NCBI GenBank assembly: GCA_038496675.1
Contig: CM076660.1
Coordinates: 9,668,816-9,732,815, forward strand
Source: Rachycentron canadum
Taxonomy: Eukaryota > Chordata > Actinopteri > Carangiformes > Rachycentridae
Length of the DNA: 64,000 bases
Reading direction: 5' to 3'
Below, in pieces: positions 24,119 to 38,244 of this stretch (its first letter is position 1; every line of letters begins with the position of its first letter). The notes beneath the pieces were generated by a model. The model did not search any database and was not told the DNA's origin. It worked only from the letters and a program-made list of their open reading frames with translations. Both the position numbers and the translations under genes were made by a program.

Positions 24119-27100
24119 GAGAGCAAAAGCGAGTGATAGAAGCACAGAGACACACAAGGGTGATTATCTCTACTGTGTAACACAGAGGATTGGACTCAAG
24201 ATGAGCCTCTCCTCTGGCACAAATTTATCTATGTTGTCAGGTGTGCCTAGACGATTACCCACCATGCTGTGCTGCTCTGTGGCAACTCCCTCAGTGGGAG
24301 TCAAGTTCTCACACAAGACCAGAGCCAAGGAAAGAATGGCAGCCTATTACTCACAGCCTCGTCCTTATGTTCCCTTCACAAAGTCTGATGGACAACACAA
24401 CCTTATCTCCTGACTCATGGCTGGCTGCTGTTATTGTCCTTTATGATCCACCCCTGTCTATTTGTTTTGAGAGCAATTGGAAGCCTCTATACGATTACAC
24501 AATAGAATAGCAGTAAAAAAGCAGAAGGTTATAGCTCTTTGACCACTGCTGTTTGGAGCTATTATAAAAGCACTTATCCTTATCGTAGTAGAAGTTTGTC
24601 TTTTATAATATCAGATTAGGGCGATCAGCAATCTTGTTATAATTAATCCAGATTTAAACTGTTATGTTTGCAGTTAGATACACCTGGTTAAAGTGAAGAA
24701 AATTCTTTACACGTGACAATCATTTGGATACTACATCTCGTGTAGACTAAAACTCATGAGTTAAAAAAGTCTAAAATCAAATCATCAAGCATGTGTTACT
24801 AAAACTGAAAAACAATAGCAATAATATAAACAATTTATAAAAAGAATAGAAAATAAATCTAGAGTTTCATCCCTGCTAAAGTACTAAAAACATAACCAAG
24901 GTGTCTCTCATCACTGACTGCATTGAATTGGAGTCTACTACAACCCACTTGATACTGTGTCTTTATGTCTACATTGGATTCTGCCAGAGAGAAAATAAAA
25001 TAGTTTAAGCCTCAAGAGTCAGCTTTATGCTCCACTGTCCCATTTGCCTCGAAGCTCTTGTATCTGTCTATACAATCACCCTTGTGGCCATCCCAGTTGA
25101 AATGAAGATGATAATCTACAGCCCTATTGATCTTCCTTCTCCCAACATGCTCCATAGAGTCAGGTAGGGTTGATTTGTGGCAACTCGGGTGCTGGAGACG
25201 ATAGTTAGATCCCATTTCAGTCTGTTACAGGATCATATGAATTACATTTGTCATTTAAAGTGCTTCTTTGGATATTTTTTCTTAGCTGAAAAATAATTCT
25301 GAGACCTTTTGTCAATGAACACTGTTGGGATGAAATAAACAACAGTGTGTCAGAGACCTACTCCATTGGTCCCTTGCTATACACAATAAAACAACTCCCT
25401 TGATTTACACAGCTTGAACAAAGGAATAGTCACTGGTTTATTCATATGTATAATGCATAATATATTCTCTGAATGCTATAGTCATTAAACTTCATTGGTG
25501 TCTTGAGATGAAGAAGGGAGATAATTTCATTATCTTAAAGATCAAGGCCTCCCAATAAATCATGTCTTATATTTTCTGTGTTTGTGTGGAGTCACACCAG
25601 CACCTCATATACACTCCCCTGTCAAGTCAAACATGTGGGGTTAAGAGCTTAAAACATGAAAAGCTCCTTTGATTCTAAGAGACACACATAAAAGAATCTC
25701 CCACAATCTCTTTCATTCCTGTTTATTCATACAACTTTTCACACTCAACAACGATGTTTGCAAAGCAAAGCAATGTCAGTCAAATGAACAGAGGGAGGCA
25801 TGGACAACTTTGCCAAAACATTACACTCCCAAAAGAAAAAAATCTGTGTGGTAATATTAGATTGTGATGTGACCACATGCTGCTGACACATATTTATCCA
25901 ATGGCTATTTCTAATAATTACAGATATCCTAGAAATTGAAATGATAGACATTATTCTGTAATATGTATCCTGTGGCGCTATTATTAGTGGCAGCACTAGA
26001 AGTATCATTTAATATGAGCAATAATCATGACTTGAAAAGTCGAGGTGACGTCAGGTTGTAATACGTTCGGTTTCATCCCACATGCGTCTGTTATCTCTGG
26101 CCTATTGGTGTTACAACTGTCCCACAGGGTTTGATTCTTGCAGTGACTCACCTCAGGTGGGGCCTAATAGAGGACCCACAGGATTATCCAAACAATGCTA
26201 AAACTGGGACATGAGGATTAACTTTTGCCCTCTAATCCCCAATGGAATTCCCACCGCCACCATTACCCCAAACCTCCAAATGTATTATACTGAAGAGTTT
26301 TTGAAGATTTAAAGCCTTGGTAATTTAGTTATTTATGGTTATGTGGATAATATACATAAGTTTTCTTGTGCGTGATTGAAAGAGGGTAGATTGTACATTT
26401 TCCCATAAACATTTACAAACCACATTTCAAAACATGTATCACATCAATAATTCTTAAATTCAGTGGGAAACCATAAGTTTTTTACATGCTAAATTTAATT
26501 TCTGCCATTTAGCAATTATTCTGTCATCTAGTAATTATAATTTTAGTCTTATTGCTTCAGAAATAATATTGTTACGCTTGTAAAACCACCAAAATAGAGT
26601 TATCCAATAAATTTTTTTTAAAATTTGCCTTTGCCTGATGCCTTAACCAATCACATATTTGTTTTATAGTGGGACCAAAAGTGTCAAAGCCAGATTTATC
26701 TCACAGAGTTGATATTTTTCTGCAGCTCAGACTGAAGTCACAAAACAGATGGCAAAGTGATACAACTGTCTGCAATGGAAAACTTGGTCTACTTTTACTA
26801 AAAACCCTTTATATTCCTTTGCTCAGTGGACCCTTACAGACTAAAGGACCATAGCTAATGTAACAAAAGACAATAAAATTAAAGTTCTTCAAGGTTCTTC
26901 AAAGTTTCAGAGTTCAACCATTTCACCTTCTTGCTTGTTTATGATGCCAGTAAATCTGAATCAACTTTTGTTTCTGTAAACCGAACTGAACAGTTGAATT
27001 GTGGAGAATATATCTGTACCACTGATGTGTATCATGTCAATATTGACAAAGGTTTAAGCATTTGTATCTTCATGAGTCTTAATATACTGTTTTGCATGCG

Positions 27101-27773
27101 CTTTAAACTGGTCACTGGCAACGAACATTAAAAAGCTGTCAAAGGATCGCTAAAGTTCACCATAATTCAAGTTCTATGCAGAGTCTTAAGAGTCTGAATG
27201 CAGAATTCAGACAGTCTCCGCATTATCCCTGCAGGTAAGCAGCTGACACCCAGCACTGACATTTAGTTGAATGCAGGTTGTGTCAGGTGACCAAAATTCA
27301 ATATTAGAACATCTAAGCGACGTTAATTTGACGCAAGATACTGTTGACAGCTGACACTGATACTGTGTTGGTTTTAAAATCGTGTTGATAAGTAACCAAA
27401 AGCCAACATATTCTAAATGTCACATGCTGGCACCATCTTGACACATAAGACACTGCCGTTCTGGTCATAAGCAAAACCCTTCGTCTGGTAAATGTCACAA
27501 TGTCAATTCGCCATGGCTGGGTTTTGACGTTGACCCGATTTTCCTTTCCAATCTAAATTTAATATCTGTCAAGACGTTAGAGTTGTACCTTTCCGATGTT
27601 ACGCTGATGTCCGGTGCCTGCTGGGATCAGTCAGTTTTGTATTACCTTTGCCGACGTACACAGACAAAAAAAAAAAAAAGATACTGGAGATTACTGCCAT
27701 TCTTCTACTGAAAACAAGAAACATCGAGGTTCCTGTCAGATTCCACCACAATCGCTGTGTCATATCTTTTCAG

Positions 27774-27856
27774 GATCACAACCACTGCTGCTTGTATGAT
27801 GGATCTAAGAAGATATCCACTGGATGAACAAAACTGCACACTCGAGATAGAGAGTT
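27774..27856 (+). CDS. gabrb2: gabrb2 exon 5: the Cys-loop
   Basis: This 83-bp exon follows acceptor TTTTCAG and ends at donor AGTT/GTGAGT. Its first base completes Arg129, and residues 130-156 follow. It encodes the signature disulphide loop: Cys136, thirteen residues (MMDLRRYPLDEQN), Cys150. This loop couples agonist binding to channel opening. The sequon NCT (Asn149) and the loop B residue Glu155 are present. The last base is the T of the split codon for Tyr157, a key aromatic of the GABA site. It is flanked by introns of 13.6 and 10.4 kb. A short stretch of intron reads open on the 3' side but diverges from the family at once. Confidence 0.96.
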
Positions 27857-30800
27857 GTGAGTATTTCTTTCCTTTAATCATTGAATGTCCTCTGTCATTA
27901 ATCTATACTGAGTTCCTTGACAGCGCTGAATTACATACATCAAGTATTGGTTTTAAACAGCTTTGAAATTCAAGCTGATTTTAGCTTTTCAAATATATGT
28001 TTTACTCGCATAGCTTCAGCTTTGTTGTCTGTCAGGAACTATGTGTCACCGGGTCCCAACAGTCTGTGCTTTACTTCCGTACAAGGATTTACTCAGAATT
28101 TTAATATTTTCAACATAATCCTTCCCATCCAATTCACAGTATTTGCCTTGGTAAAAGCAGAAACCTTCTTTCCTTCGTAAATATACACCCAGCTCTGAGT
28201 TTGATCTTCTAGAGATAACATATTGTCTCAATTCAAATAAATGTTTTCTATTGGACAGAATTTGATTCCAAGAATAAAGGTGTAAAGGCAATATTTTCTT
28301 TTTTCCAAGCCAAATTTTAAACATAAAAAAAAAAAAAAATTAAACCTAAAGGCATAGGGTCAGATTTTCTTATGTGTCCTCATTAAAAATTTACTGGTAT
28401 GTTGTCCACCACAGCGGACAGCGCCGATGCAGACTGCTTCTTTAATGCCAAAAAAAAAATCTACTGCCAGATGCTGGCATATGAGAGTCAGAACTCAAAT
28501 GGATAACTGCAAAAGCATCCAGATGTGTGTAACATATAGAGATGGCTAAAGGGTGTTTCATAAAATTGTGCAACTCAGCTGGAAGGTCTACAGCTGGTGC
28601 TGGGGTACAAAGGGAACTAGAGCATAATAAACAAAAGAGGAAGAGTTTTGTGAAATCAAGATCACATCATAAGGGAAGTTAAAGTTTATCAGATGCCCGA
28701 TAGTCTGATCACTGTGTTTGTAGTAACAGTGCGTGCCTTGACAGTTTCTACACGCCACTGATATTATAAAGATATTATCCCCCAGGAACTCCATGTTCAT
28801 CTACTCCAGTGATTTTTATTTCTCTCCTACACCTGGAACTTTCTGTATACATGGCTTAGGACACACGCAGCTCCATAACCACTTTACAAAATGTTCAGTT
28901 CCTGGAAACAGGCCATTTGTACAACAGCAGCCTGTTACAATTGTTCTGTCAGTGTGGTTACAATAATGCATGAAGGCTCCACTGTAAGGTAGTCAGCTAA
29001 TGGCCCAGAATGTGTTTCGCTTGGCGCATGATGCAAACATAAAACTCAACTGCGCTGCAGATTTTGTGGGAATTATAGAATTTGTTGTGAACGGTTTGCT
29101 GCATCAAAACACACATTATATCTATCCTCAATATGCTAAAAATTGGGGCCATCTGTGCTTGAGACAGGCGCAGTTAGGTTGACAGTAGAAATGCCCAAAG
29201 AAAAGAAAAGGCAAAAAATTAGGGGGGAGAGATCACCAACAGGGAGGGAAGTGAAATCAAGCTGTGGCACATTAGTGTGAAAGAGATGAGAAACATTTCC
29301 CCGTATAAGCTGTTGAAGTGGTTGGTGTGAACCAGGAGGAGGGCAAACCAATTAAACCCGTTATTCAGCAGGTTTGACAAGGTCACTGCAGGCCAACTAC
29401 ACAGGCCTATCTCTCTTCTTTACTGATGACAGTATCAAACTCAAACTGTCCATCAAAGATACAACATCACTACCCTTCACCCCTCACCCAATAACGCCCA
29501 TCACTGCCACTACATAGCACAGACTTAAAGATACTTTGTACAACAGTAAGGGTGTTTAGATAAGCGGTCTGCTTGTCGTTAACTTCCCAGTGAACCTGAA
29601 ACTATAGAGACCAGTGCCGCTAATGATCTGAAGCAGGTCTGTTAAGAGGATGTTTCTAAGGCCTCTAGAATAGAACTGTCAACACAAACCGACATATACT
29701 TATTCTACTTCTTATTTTTCACTTCATCTCCAGAGACCAGTGTGGACAGACATCTGGTAATGGTCATTGACTTTGATTTTCCCAGGGATTCAAATACCCT
29801 TCAACCCTTTTTTTTCCCCCTGGCCATTGCGAGAGAGCTCTGCAGCTTAAAGAAAAGCAGAGTACTTCGACAGTAAATGGTCTCTACAATTCTACGCCGC
29901 TGACTTTATGTTTGACTTTCTGTGAGGAGTCAACCTGGTCACAGTCATGTCACCTCCAGAAAGGAAGAATGGGGTCCAGTGCCCATGACCATTATTTTAA
30001 TGATCTTGCCAACATGCTTAATAATATACTTTACATTTCTCGCTGTTATCTTTAAGGGTGTCATTAATATGACACCTTTAGACCTGTCTCTTTTTTTCCA
30101 TTTTATGTTAAAATGTGTTTATTCAGGCATCTTTTTCAGTTTATACATCAGCCCAAAGAACAACTCAGAAAAAAAACCCGACATTTTCTATATGTGAAAA
30201 AAAGCAGTATTTGGACCTTCTAATTTATAAGAAGAAGCAAAGAAAGCAAAGAAACTCCTATGCCTCATTTTCTGCACCTCACATTTAAAAAAAAAAAAAA
30301 CATCAGCACTGTACATGCGTTGACAGATCAGGGAGAAAACAGGGATGTGTTGAAGTAGCACTGTGCTGGTTGACCTTCATGCTAACACCGCCATGCTCAA
30401 GACTGCTCGCCTGTCATCTATAGTTTCTCTCACCAAGGAGAACAACCAGCAAAAATGCCTTAATCAAACCTAATTGGGAATCTGCTATGCCTCTGGTAAC
30501 ATGGTGCAGAGCTTGTAACTGCAAATAATGTTACCTCATACTGTGCAGTGTCCATTTAAACTGCTTGTTTGAACATAGTTCAGGGAGTGATGGTAGGCCA
30601 GTGAGGGGGAGACAGAGAGAGACATTGGCTGTTTGCAAATGAGTGTGCCTCACAACACGGCTAGTCATCAGCACCCCAAGCACACATCCTTCTCTTTTAA
30701 TTTGGTGACAGGCCTTTTTCCCCCACCAAGTTTAAAATGCACTGGCTAGGGAGAACCAATTATGGTACATATGCAGGCATAGATGTGTGTGTATATGCAG

Positions 30801-31803
30801 TACTTCAAAATATGACGAGCCCAGCAGAGAACACACACATTCCCTCTTTTATTTCATCTGAGGCCTGAGCGTTAAAGGAGTCATGGAGCAGCACTCTGAA
30901 GGGGTCTCTGCTGAACTACTGTAGAGCTAGCCTGAGCCTGCCATTTTTTTCTCACCATCCTCTTTCTCCACTTGTGCATCTGTTCTTTGTTATCTAGCTC
31001 TTCATCTTTCGTCCCTTCTCTTCTTTCACACATCTACCAGCGTCATAAATTCATACTCAGCTCTTACTTACGTCCTTCCATTGGCTTGTTTCCAATGAGT
31101 TTGATTGCTCTCACGTCTCCCCTCATATACCCACTACTGAGACGCTGACAGATGCCTGTGATTTAATAAGCTTTGACAAGATGAATATAATGTCCAAGAA
31201 CTTTTTTTATGGATCAGGCTTTTATCCCTTCATGGTGACCTTTGCTAATTATTTTAGGCAAAAGTTAAATTGCTGACTCTGGTTTTATTACAGTTACAGT
31301 TTAAGTACAGTAGTTGCTATGTCAGCGTGGCTATTTTGTGCAAAGAGGATAAAGCTGTCATATTGTTCCCAAGAAAATTAAATTATTATTTTTTTTCTCA
31401 TGTCACAACATTTAAAGTTGCGTCCCTTGTTCAATGAAAGGTGCCTCAAGAAATACTACGAGCTCTTCTCAGGCCACACTGGAAATTACAACTGGACCAT
31501 TTATCACACAGAGACTTGATGAGTGGACAAAGGCCGTGTCCAATATGCTTCCTATCATGCATGACATGAACGAGAGGTTCACACAGGAGGGAAGAGAATA
31601 ATAGAAAAACAGGGACTTTCCCCACCTATGTGGCTTGTGACTCAAGGTTCGGTTCATTCACAAATTTATCACCGATATTTTGGAGTTTTGAAGAGACTGT
31701 TACCAAACAACTGCCAATTTTTATTTTACTGACCTTAAACAATATGTATATACAAATATGTTGATTGGCACTGGAAAACATAACAGGGACGTTCAAAATC
31801 TGT

Positions 31804-31823
31804 AAAAAAAAAAAAAAAAAAAA
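31804..31823. repeat. Poly(A) 20-mer
   Basis: 20 consecutive A; two shorter A runs follow within 100 bp. Confidence 0.92.
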
Positions 31824-34443
31824 GTATTTGTGCAGAAAAAAAAAGTCTGAGGAGTTATATCAAGATAACTGAAGCTGAATAAAAAATTTAAAAAAAAAAA
31901 TCACCTGCCAGCTACCCCCACAAACACATGGAACACAAACAAAACTACGCAAATCAGTTTTCAGAGAGAGACATCACGGGGAAAAAAATCATGTTAAACA
32001 ATTTTGACATTTTGACACCAGAAATTAATCATTGAAAATGAATAGCCTGAAGAAAAAAAACAGCACTTGAGGGCATACTTGATGAAAGTGAATGAATTAG
32101 AAAGTCTGTAATATTAGCATGGGTCTCTAAAGGCCTCAGGTACATGTGTTCAGTGGAGCTTGTGTTCTGTTATTTGAATGGTCTGACTCACAGAATTGAT
32201 AAATTAACTTGAACACTGCACTGAAATCACTGATTAAAGGGAAGGAAACATGAAACATGGATTGTTTTCTGTGAAGCGTTGAAGTTTAAGACAGCATGGA
32301 TCATGTTAGTGTGGTCAATTCTGAATGAGAAGTCTGATCTCAGTCTAAGTTTATCATCCAGAGCTTTTAGTATGGCTATCATCAGAATTTTGTGTTGCCT
32401 TATTTGTAAACAAAAATAAATATAGCTGAAAGAATTACTACTCTCTGGCAATGAATTCATTATAGGATACAATACAAAAACACTGTAGTATGTGGCTTCC
32501 TTTTATTATAGGGTGAGGTAGAAAGGCTTTAATAAGGCTTTAATACCACACTACCTCCACCTCATGTTCAGTAGTGGTAGATAAGGGTTGGGTTTATAAC
32601 CTTTCAAACCAAGCCCTGTCACCCTGCATCTATTTTGTTGTTACTTGCTCAGCATCTCTATAATTCATGTGTAATTCAGGACTTCAACTAGTAGGCCGCA
32701 CCAGATTTTACCCCATGCAAGGAAATACCATTCCCTGCATTATTCAATAGGGCTAAACCCCTGATGTTTTGGGTCACTGTTACAGTAATGGAGTTTACAA
32801 TGTACAGGATATATAATGCTGTATAGTAGTGCTGCCATCACAGGAAGCTGATTCTAGTAAAACACGTAACATTGACTTCACAAGTAAAGCAGCTGCGCCC
32901 CTTTTCAATAAATCATAGCTAGAGTAGGGGCAGCGAGCCGTTAAACAGTGACTACTACACAAAAACATTTTTGCCCTGATTAGCTGCTTTAGCTCTGGCA
33001 CGTGTGTGACTGTGGGTGGCTCCTCAGGGGACGGCAAAATTGGGAGCTCAAGTGAAGCTGCTTTGAAAAAACATTGCGAAAGAATGGCAACTTAAACATA
33101 AATTAAGACAAACTTGCAGTTCACACTACACATAAGTCTTTGCCGTTCATTTCTATGCACGCTGTGAGGGGACAGAGAGGCACACCACAATTGTTATTTC
33201 ACACAGTTTCTGTGCACTCGCAATGAGAAGATCATTTCATTACAGCAACTTTACCAGCTAATAGTTATATTTTCTGCACCAGCGATCCACATCATATGGA
33301 CAGAGCCGCTTCCACTCTCTATCTCTCACTCGCTTGCTATCTCTGCCCATCAGAGCCCATTTTTAGAAACCACACACATCCTCTGGGGTGTGAATGGTTT
33401 GTACACTTGGGCTTGCATGGCTTATTTATTTATCTCATCTTTAGACGTTCCTGTCCCTGTCCAGGCATGCAGTCAGCTGCTGCTTGCTGTGCACTGCAAA
33501 AGTTTGAAGACATTTTTAATTGGACACCAGGAATAACATTAAAGTCGCTTTGAAATGCATGGAATCAAAAATTCATCTGATACATATTTAGGAGTGGAGT
33601 AGCCTTCTTGGCTCACAGGGGAGAGTTAGAGACAGGCAGTTGTTCGGGGGGGTTGATTTATGTGTCTATGTGTAGGTATATGAAGATGGTTTTCGCGTTT
33701 TCAATACACATCGTATCATAAGTGTCATTATTTACACACATTCCCCTCGACTCGACTGTGTGTTTCCTGTACAAATGCAAAGGTTGATTAAAAATTCTCA
33801 GTATTACTATTCATGGCAAATAACTAAAGGGAGCTGTGGAATCTTTTTTTAGGTGCTGTTCTCTGATGGGGTTTGTAAACACCTTGTTACAGATGTTGGG
33901 AGAATTGGATGAGAGGATTTTTAGTGTTTTTACATGGCTTCTTAAATATATGCCACAATAACAATGGAGATTATTACGCATTAGAAACTGTGTGTTTTAA
34001 TACAGGTATATGATGTTTCAGAGCATTCATTTATAAGTTAAAAAAAAAAAACAAAAAAACTTTGTTATCCCTGATTATGTTTTGCCCAGAGCAATATCAA
34101 AGCCAGTGTTTTATCTCCATCCAAAATCCTTCTTTGCCCATTAAAACAAATCAACTGAGACATTATTTCATAAGCTTGATAAAAAAGGCCTGGAGTCAGA
34201 TTTGGTCAGGGAGATATGCCAGAGTCCCAGTTAAATAGCTTTAGTATTGTATTGCTATCTCCTCTGATGCTATCATGAACAATTTCATTTATTTTTGGCC
34301 TGCCAACGCTCCCAGACTTTGGAGTTCATGAGAGAAGCCTCATGCCACTGAGGAATCAAAGAGCTAATTCCCCTTTTCTTATTCTATCATTTCATAGTTA
34401 ATAGAAACACTCAAGACTACAGACTGTGTGTTATGTATCACAG

Positions 34444-34446
<3 letters not shown>

Positions 34447-34476
<30 letters not shown>
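34447..34476. repeat. (CT)n microsatellite
   Basis: Fifteen CT units. Confidence 0.93.
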
Positions 34477-34481
<5 letters not shown>

Positions 34482-35530
34482 CACTTCTTTTACATTATTT
34501 CATGGGGGATGGGTATCAGGAAGATCCGTCTGTGCCAAACACTGACGTAATAACGTCACTATGAAAGCAAAGCAAGTGAAAATTGCAGAGTCGGCCTCAA
34601 TAATGAAGAAACAATGGAGTTAAGTGGAATGGGTTAGCTTGACAATCAAAAATATGAGGCCTGGATCAAATAACAGACTCCGATATGTGTAAGGTTTGCA
34701 CAAACGCATTCACTTCTCTTCACTGGAAGTCTGAGAGTTGTTGCTGTGTGAATTGGCCCTGTACGCCCTGAGATGTATAATGTGAAATGCTCATGGGGTG
34801 TGAAAAATAAAGCAAAGGATTTATCCTCTGGGGAGGATGATTGTTGTAACTTTAATTACACTCTGCCTTATATTTTGATATATCCGGTGTACAAGAGGAA
34901 ATGCGACTCTGTTGGTGACACAAGCGGAAAGATCAGGGGGACACCAATAAATTGAAGTTTTATCCTCTGCGGATGATCCTCTGGAACTAAACACAATGAC
35001 TCAGATTTTGAACCTCAAGTAGAGGAGGTTATTTAGTCTCAGTTTTATCACTTAGGAAATGTATCTAAAATTAAGTTACTTCTGTCTGCCCCTGACATGA
35101 CCTGCCTTTATTTCATCCCATCTCAACTAATATAATTTTGTCCTCTTACACTCAGAGAGCACTTAATGCCAGCAGTTTTTTTTCAAAAAGCAGCTGTCAG
35201 GCTTTTTACTGAAGCTGGGAGAGCACATTAATCTGATTCCTCCTTTGGCTACTTCTTGGCTTTGGAATTCATTTGGATATTTTGTTGATGGTCTCTGATA
35301 TGAGGTGTTGATAATGACGGTGATGATGTAGAATCCAAATTGCTTGAAACTTTTGGAGATATGTTATTTTTAGAGAGATAAAAAAAACATAAGAAGTCAG
35401 TGAAGACCCAACTCCATTTTCACCAAGAGGAACAAGAGATGTCAGAGTGTGAGGGTGTTGAAAGCAGCCACTGAAGAGTCTCCTTTAATAATTCAGAGCA
35501 ACTAAATAGGTCACACAAGTATTAATTAAA

Positions 35531-35755
35531 GACAGCAGGAGTATGGGGGAAGGAGAAGAAGAGGGAAGGTAGAGTGAAAGACGGATGGACACATAATAGC
35601 AGTTATGACAAAGAAATAACCGAGAGGAGATAAGGAGAGTGTGTAATCGAATGGAAAAAAGTGGCAGGAGAAAGGGAGCTAAAAACAGAAAAAGTTAGAG
35701 AAGAAGAGTTGGGAAGAAAAGGAGACAAGACCAAATGAGGAAGAGGAGGTGTGAT
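35531..35755. repeat. Purine-rich low-complexity tract
   Basis: About 225 bases strongly biased to G and A on the + strand (GGAAGGAGAAGAAGAGGG, GAGGAGATAAGGAGAG, GAAGAGGAGG and similar), ending about 120 bp before the CA repeat at 35877. Confidence 0.7.
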
Positions 35756-35870
35756 ATAATCGTCTATATTTTACGCACTAATCAATGAAACAGCGTGGGA
35801 GTTCCCTCTAAATTGTTCTGTCAAACATAATTTTATTCATCATCCCGCCTTGTCCCGTCATCACCGCCAT

Positions 35871-35876
<6 letters not shown>

Positions 35877-35916
<40 letters not shown>
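35877..35916. repeat. (CA)n microsatellite
   Basis: Twenty uninterrupted CA units. Confidence 0.95.
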
Positions 35917-35918
<2 letters not shown>

Positions 35919-38244
35919 TCAAACATGTTAATTCACTTTCCAGCTGCTAAACCTCCTCGAATCATCAGCATTCAACAGAGTAATGGTCATGCAGACTAAT
36001 GCAAAAAAAGAAGTCAACTTCCAGGCATGCAATCAGATGATACAACAATAATCGCTCAGGCAAACTCAACAAACATGCATGCAAATCCCCACTGCAGTGA
36101 ACATGCAAGGTGAAACAAGTACCGCAACCATCACAGATGATCATTAAGTTGCATGTCGAGATTCTGAAAAAAAAAAAAAACATCCATAATTGTCATTTAA
36201 TCCATCTCCTGCTGTTGCCTAAAATGGAATAACTACACATGCACGTTGAGAGAGATTGAATGTTTTCATCGGTTTTATGATGTAAGACTAAAAATATTCT
36301 GTTGTTTGTCTTGAGGCAGTAAAGTCTGTTGCAAGTCTTGGCCTCCTCCTTCACAGAAGAGCAAGTTCACACTTCAGTACACCCATCGTGTTGAGCTGTC
36401 AGAGCGCTGAGATAATCTAACGCTGCTAGCTTGCTCTGCACAAAATACAGCATCCTGACTGTGTTGCACTAGGGTGTATAAAGCTACCATTTTGTAGCGC
36501 TAAAAAAAAAGCTAATTCAGAGAAGTGATAATGCCATTCATGTTTTAAAGCAAGCTGTACATGCCAATTTCCATTGCTCTCTACCATGATTTATCATAAC
36601 GATCGCTTCTGCTGTGGTACAGGGAGGCATAAAAACAACTTGAATATTATTTCAAGGGGCATTTAGACACATAATTCTGAATATATCTTTTTTTAAATTG
36701 CTGTTTTAATTGAGTTGTAGCAGGCTTTTAATGGTGAGCCACTCCTGGCAAAAAAAAAAGTGCACTAACCCCAGCTGTCTGTGGTCTCTCCTCCTTCTCT
36801 TCATCTCCTTCCTCTCCTCTCTCTGAGACCAATGTTCTTATGCCCTGAAGTCAGGAGACATGACAACTGCACCAGAGCAGACAGTAGGCAGTGGATTATG
36901 CAAGAGCCAAGTTTCATGGTCTTTGGTTGAGATTAATATTAATGGACTTGCTTCTTGTCCCTTTGCAGGGTTTTATTGGGTTTTAGTGATGAAAATGGAG
37001 GGCAAGCCTGCTTATTTAATCATTCCTGCTCTTGGTATTAATAATTTACCTGCTCGTGGGACAAAACATAATAAAGTTGACTCATATATATTTAGTCACA
37101 TATATAAGGGGTTTCACCAGTTACTATGGTAGGTTGTATGTTTAACTATACTTTTCATAATTCATAGTTTTAACAAGCCTTTTCATAATTCAGTTATTGC
37201 TGAGAATACAGTACCAAGACATTAATGTGTGCCTTGCTTACGGGTCTCTCAAAAGTGGATTTGGTGATGCCTTGGAAACAAGGCATGCAACTGTTGTAAA
37301 GATCACTGTCACCAACTGTGGATGCACTGGGCAGCTGAGTGTGTGTAGCTGTGTGAGTGCTCATTAATCAGGGTTAAGCAGGTTCAAATCAGTTAAGAGA
37401 ATTCACTATGCGCCATTTGTCCTGAGTTGAACTATTACAAGTGAGGAGTCAAGAAGAGAGCAGAGCACACAAGTGGATAATTTTAGATATAAAACAATAA
37501 TAATACTAATAGGTGACAACATTGATGCCGGTACTGGAAAGAGCAGCGAAACACAAAAAAATTCTGAACCACCCACATTAACTAAGTAATTATGACATAG
37601 CTGCTTTTTGACAGTGTCATTGCAATTAAATGTCAGGTCCATTGACTTTAATATTTACCACTAGTGCAGTTGTGCTCATGCCTTTTCCCCTATACAGTAT
37701 ATGCAATAACTGTGGAATAACTAGACATACTACCTAAGCCAGAAGTAGTAAACAAGCATCCTATATAATAAAAATATATATATATAATAATCTGGTAGAA
37801 ATGTAGTGCAATATATGTAAATCATCCTTTTCATGTGGATAATCACATTTTTAAGGCTCTGTTCCAGAGAAATTGTGTAGGGTTGTCTCTGACTTCACAA
37901 AACAATTTTTGGCCACAACTCAAGGATTCCTATGCCAATTATGATACATTTGCACATGTGTAAGAGTAACAAAATAAAATATCAAAGTCATGATTCTTTA
38001 AATACAAGTCAACGGTTTGACGTCACGATGTTCCCCAACACTTTTCTGGCCACCGTTGAGATGCACAACCACGAGGTGGTAACTCCACTTAGCAGTGGGC
38101 CAAACACCAGCACAATGAAGTGAGGTGGTGAAACACGCAGATCTAATCAAGCAAACTGATGAATTGACTGTACTGTATGAGATCCAGATGGGACATGATT
38201 ATAAACATACATACATTAACAATTAACACTGTGCTCTGTCTCAG

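Larger units (their letters stand above)
14166..27773 (+). other. gabrb2: gabrb2 intron 4
   Basis: A 13.6-kb intron with donor GTGAGA and acceptor TTTTCAG. It contains a decayed Tc1/mariner element (about 18420-19515), a perfect 16-bp palindrome (18398-18413), two hairpins (19418-19461 and 21548-21575), and several homopolymer and dinucleotide runs. The rest is AT-rich, with no supported gene. A stretch at 21.0-21.8 kb has a higher GC content and looks repeat-derived, but I could not name it. Confidence 0.9.
27857..38244 (+). other. gabrb2: gabrb2 intron 5
   Basis: A 10.4-kb intron with donor GTGAGT and acceptor GTCTCAG. It contains poly(A) runs, a CT repeat (34447-34476), a purine-rich tract (about 35531-35755) and a CA repeat (35877-35916). 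No exon-like segment with family similarity or matching phase was seen. Confidence 0.9.

Noticed and set aside
24003..24413. 136-codon frame across the GA repeat
   Set aside because: The frame is held open by the (GA)n Arg-Glu repeat; the remainder has no family likeness.
29400..29460. Phrase translating as FFTDDSIKLKL, reminiscent of the reverse-transcriptase F-ADD motif
   Set aside because: A single short match without flanking RT motifs in frame; too weak to call a LINE fragment.
36860..37132. 90-codon open frame in intron 5
   Set aside because: No known domain, no matching splice phase, random-looking composition. Such lengths are expected by chance in intronic DNA.
37370..37400. GGTTCAAATC, a tRNA B-box-like sequence
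   Set aside because: No A box or cloverleaf around it; chance match.
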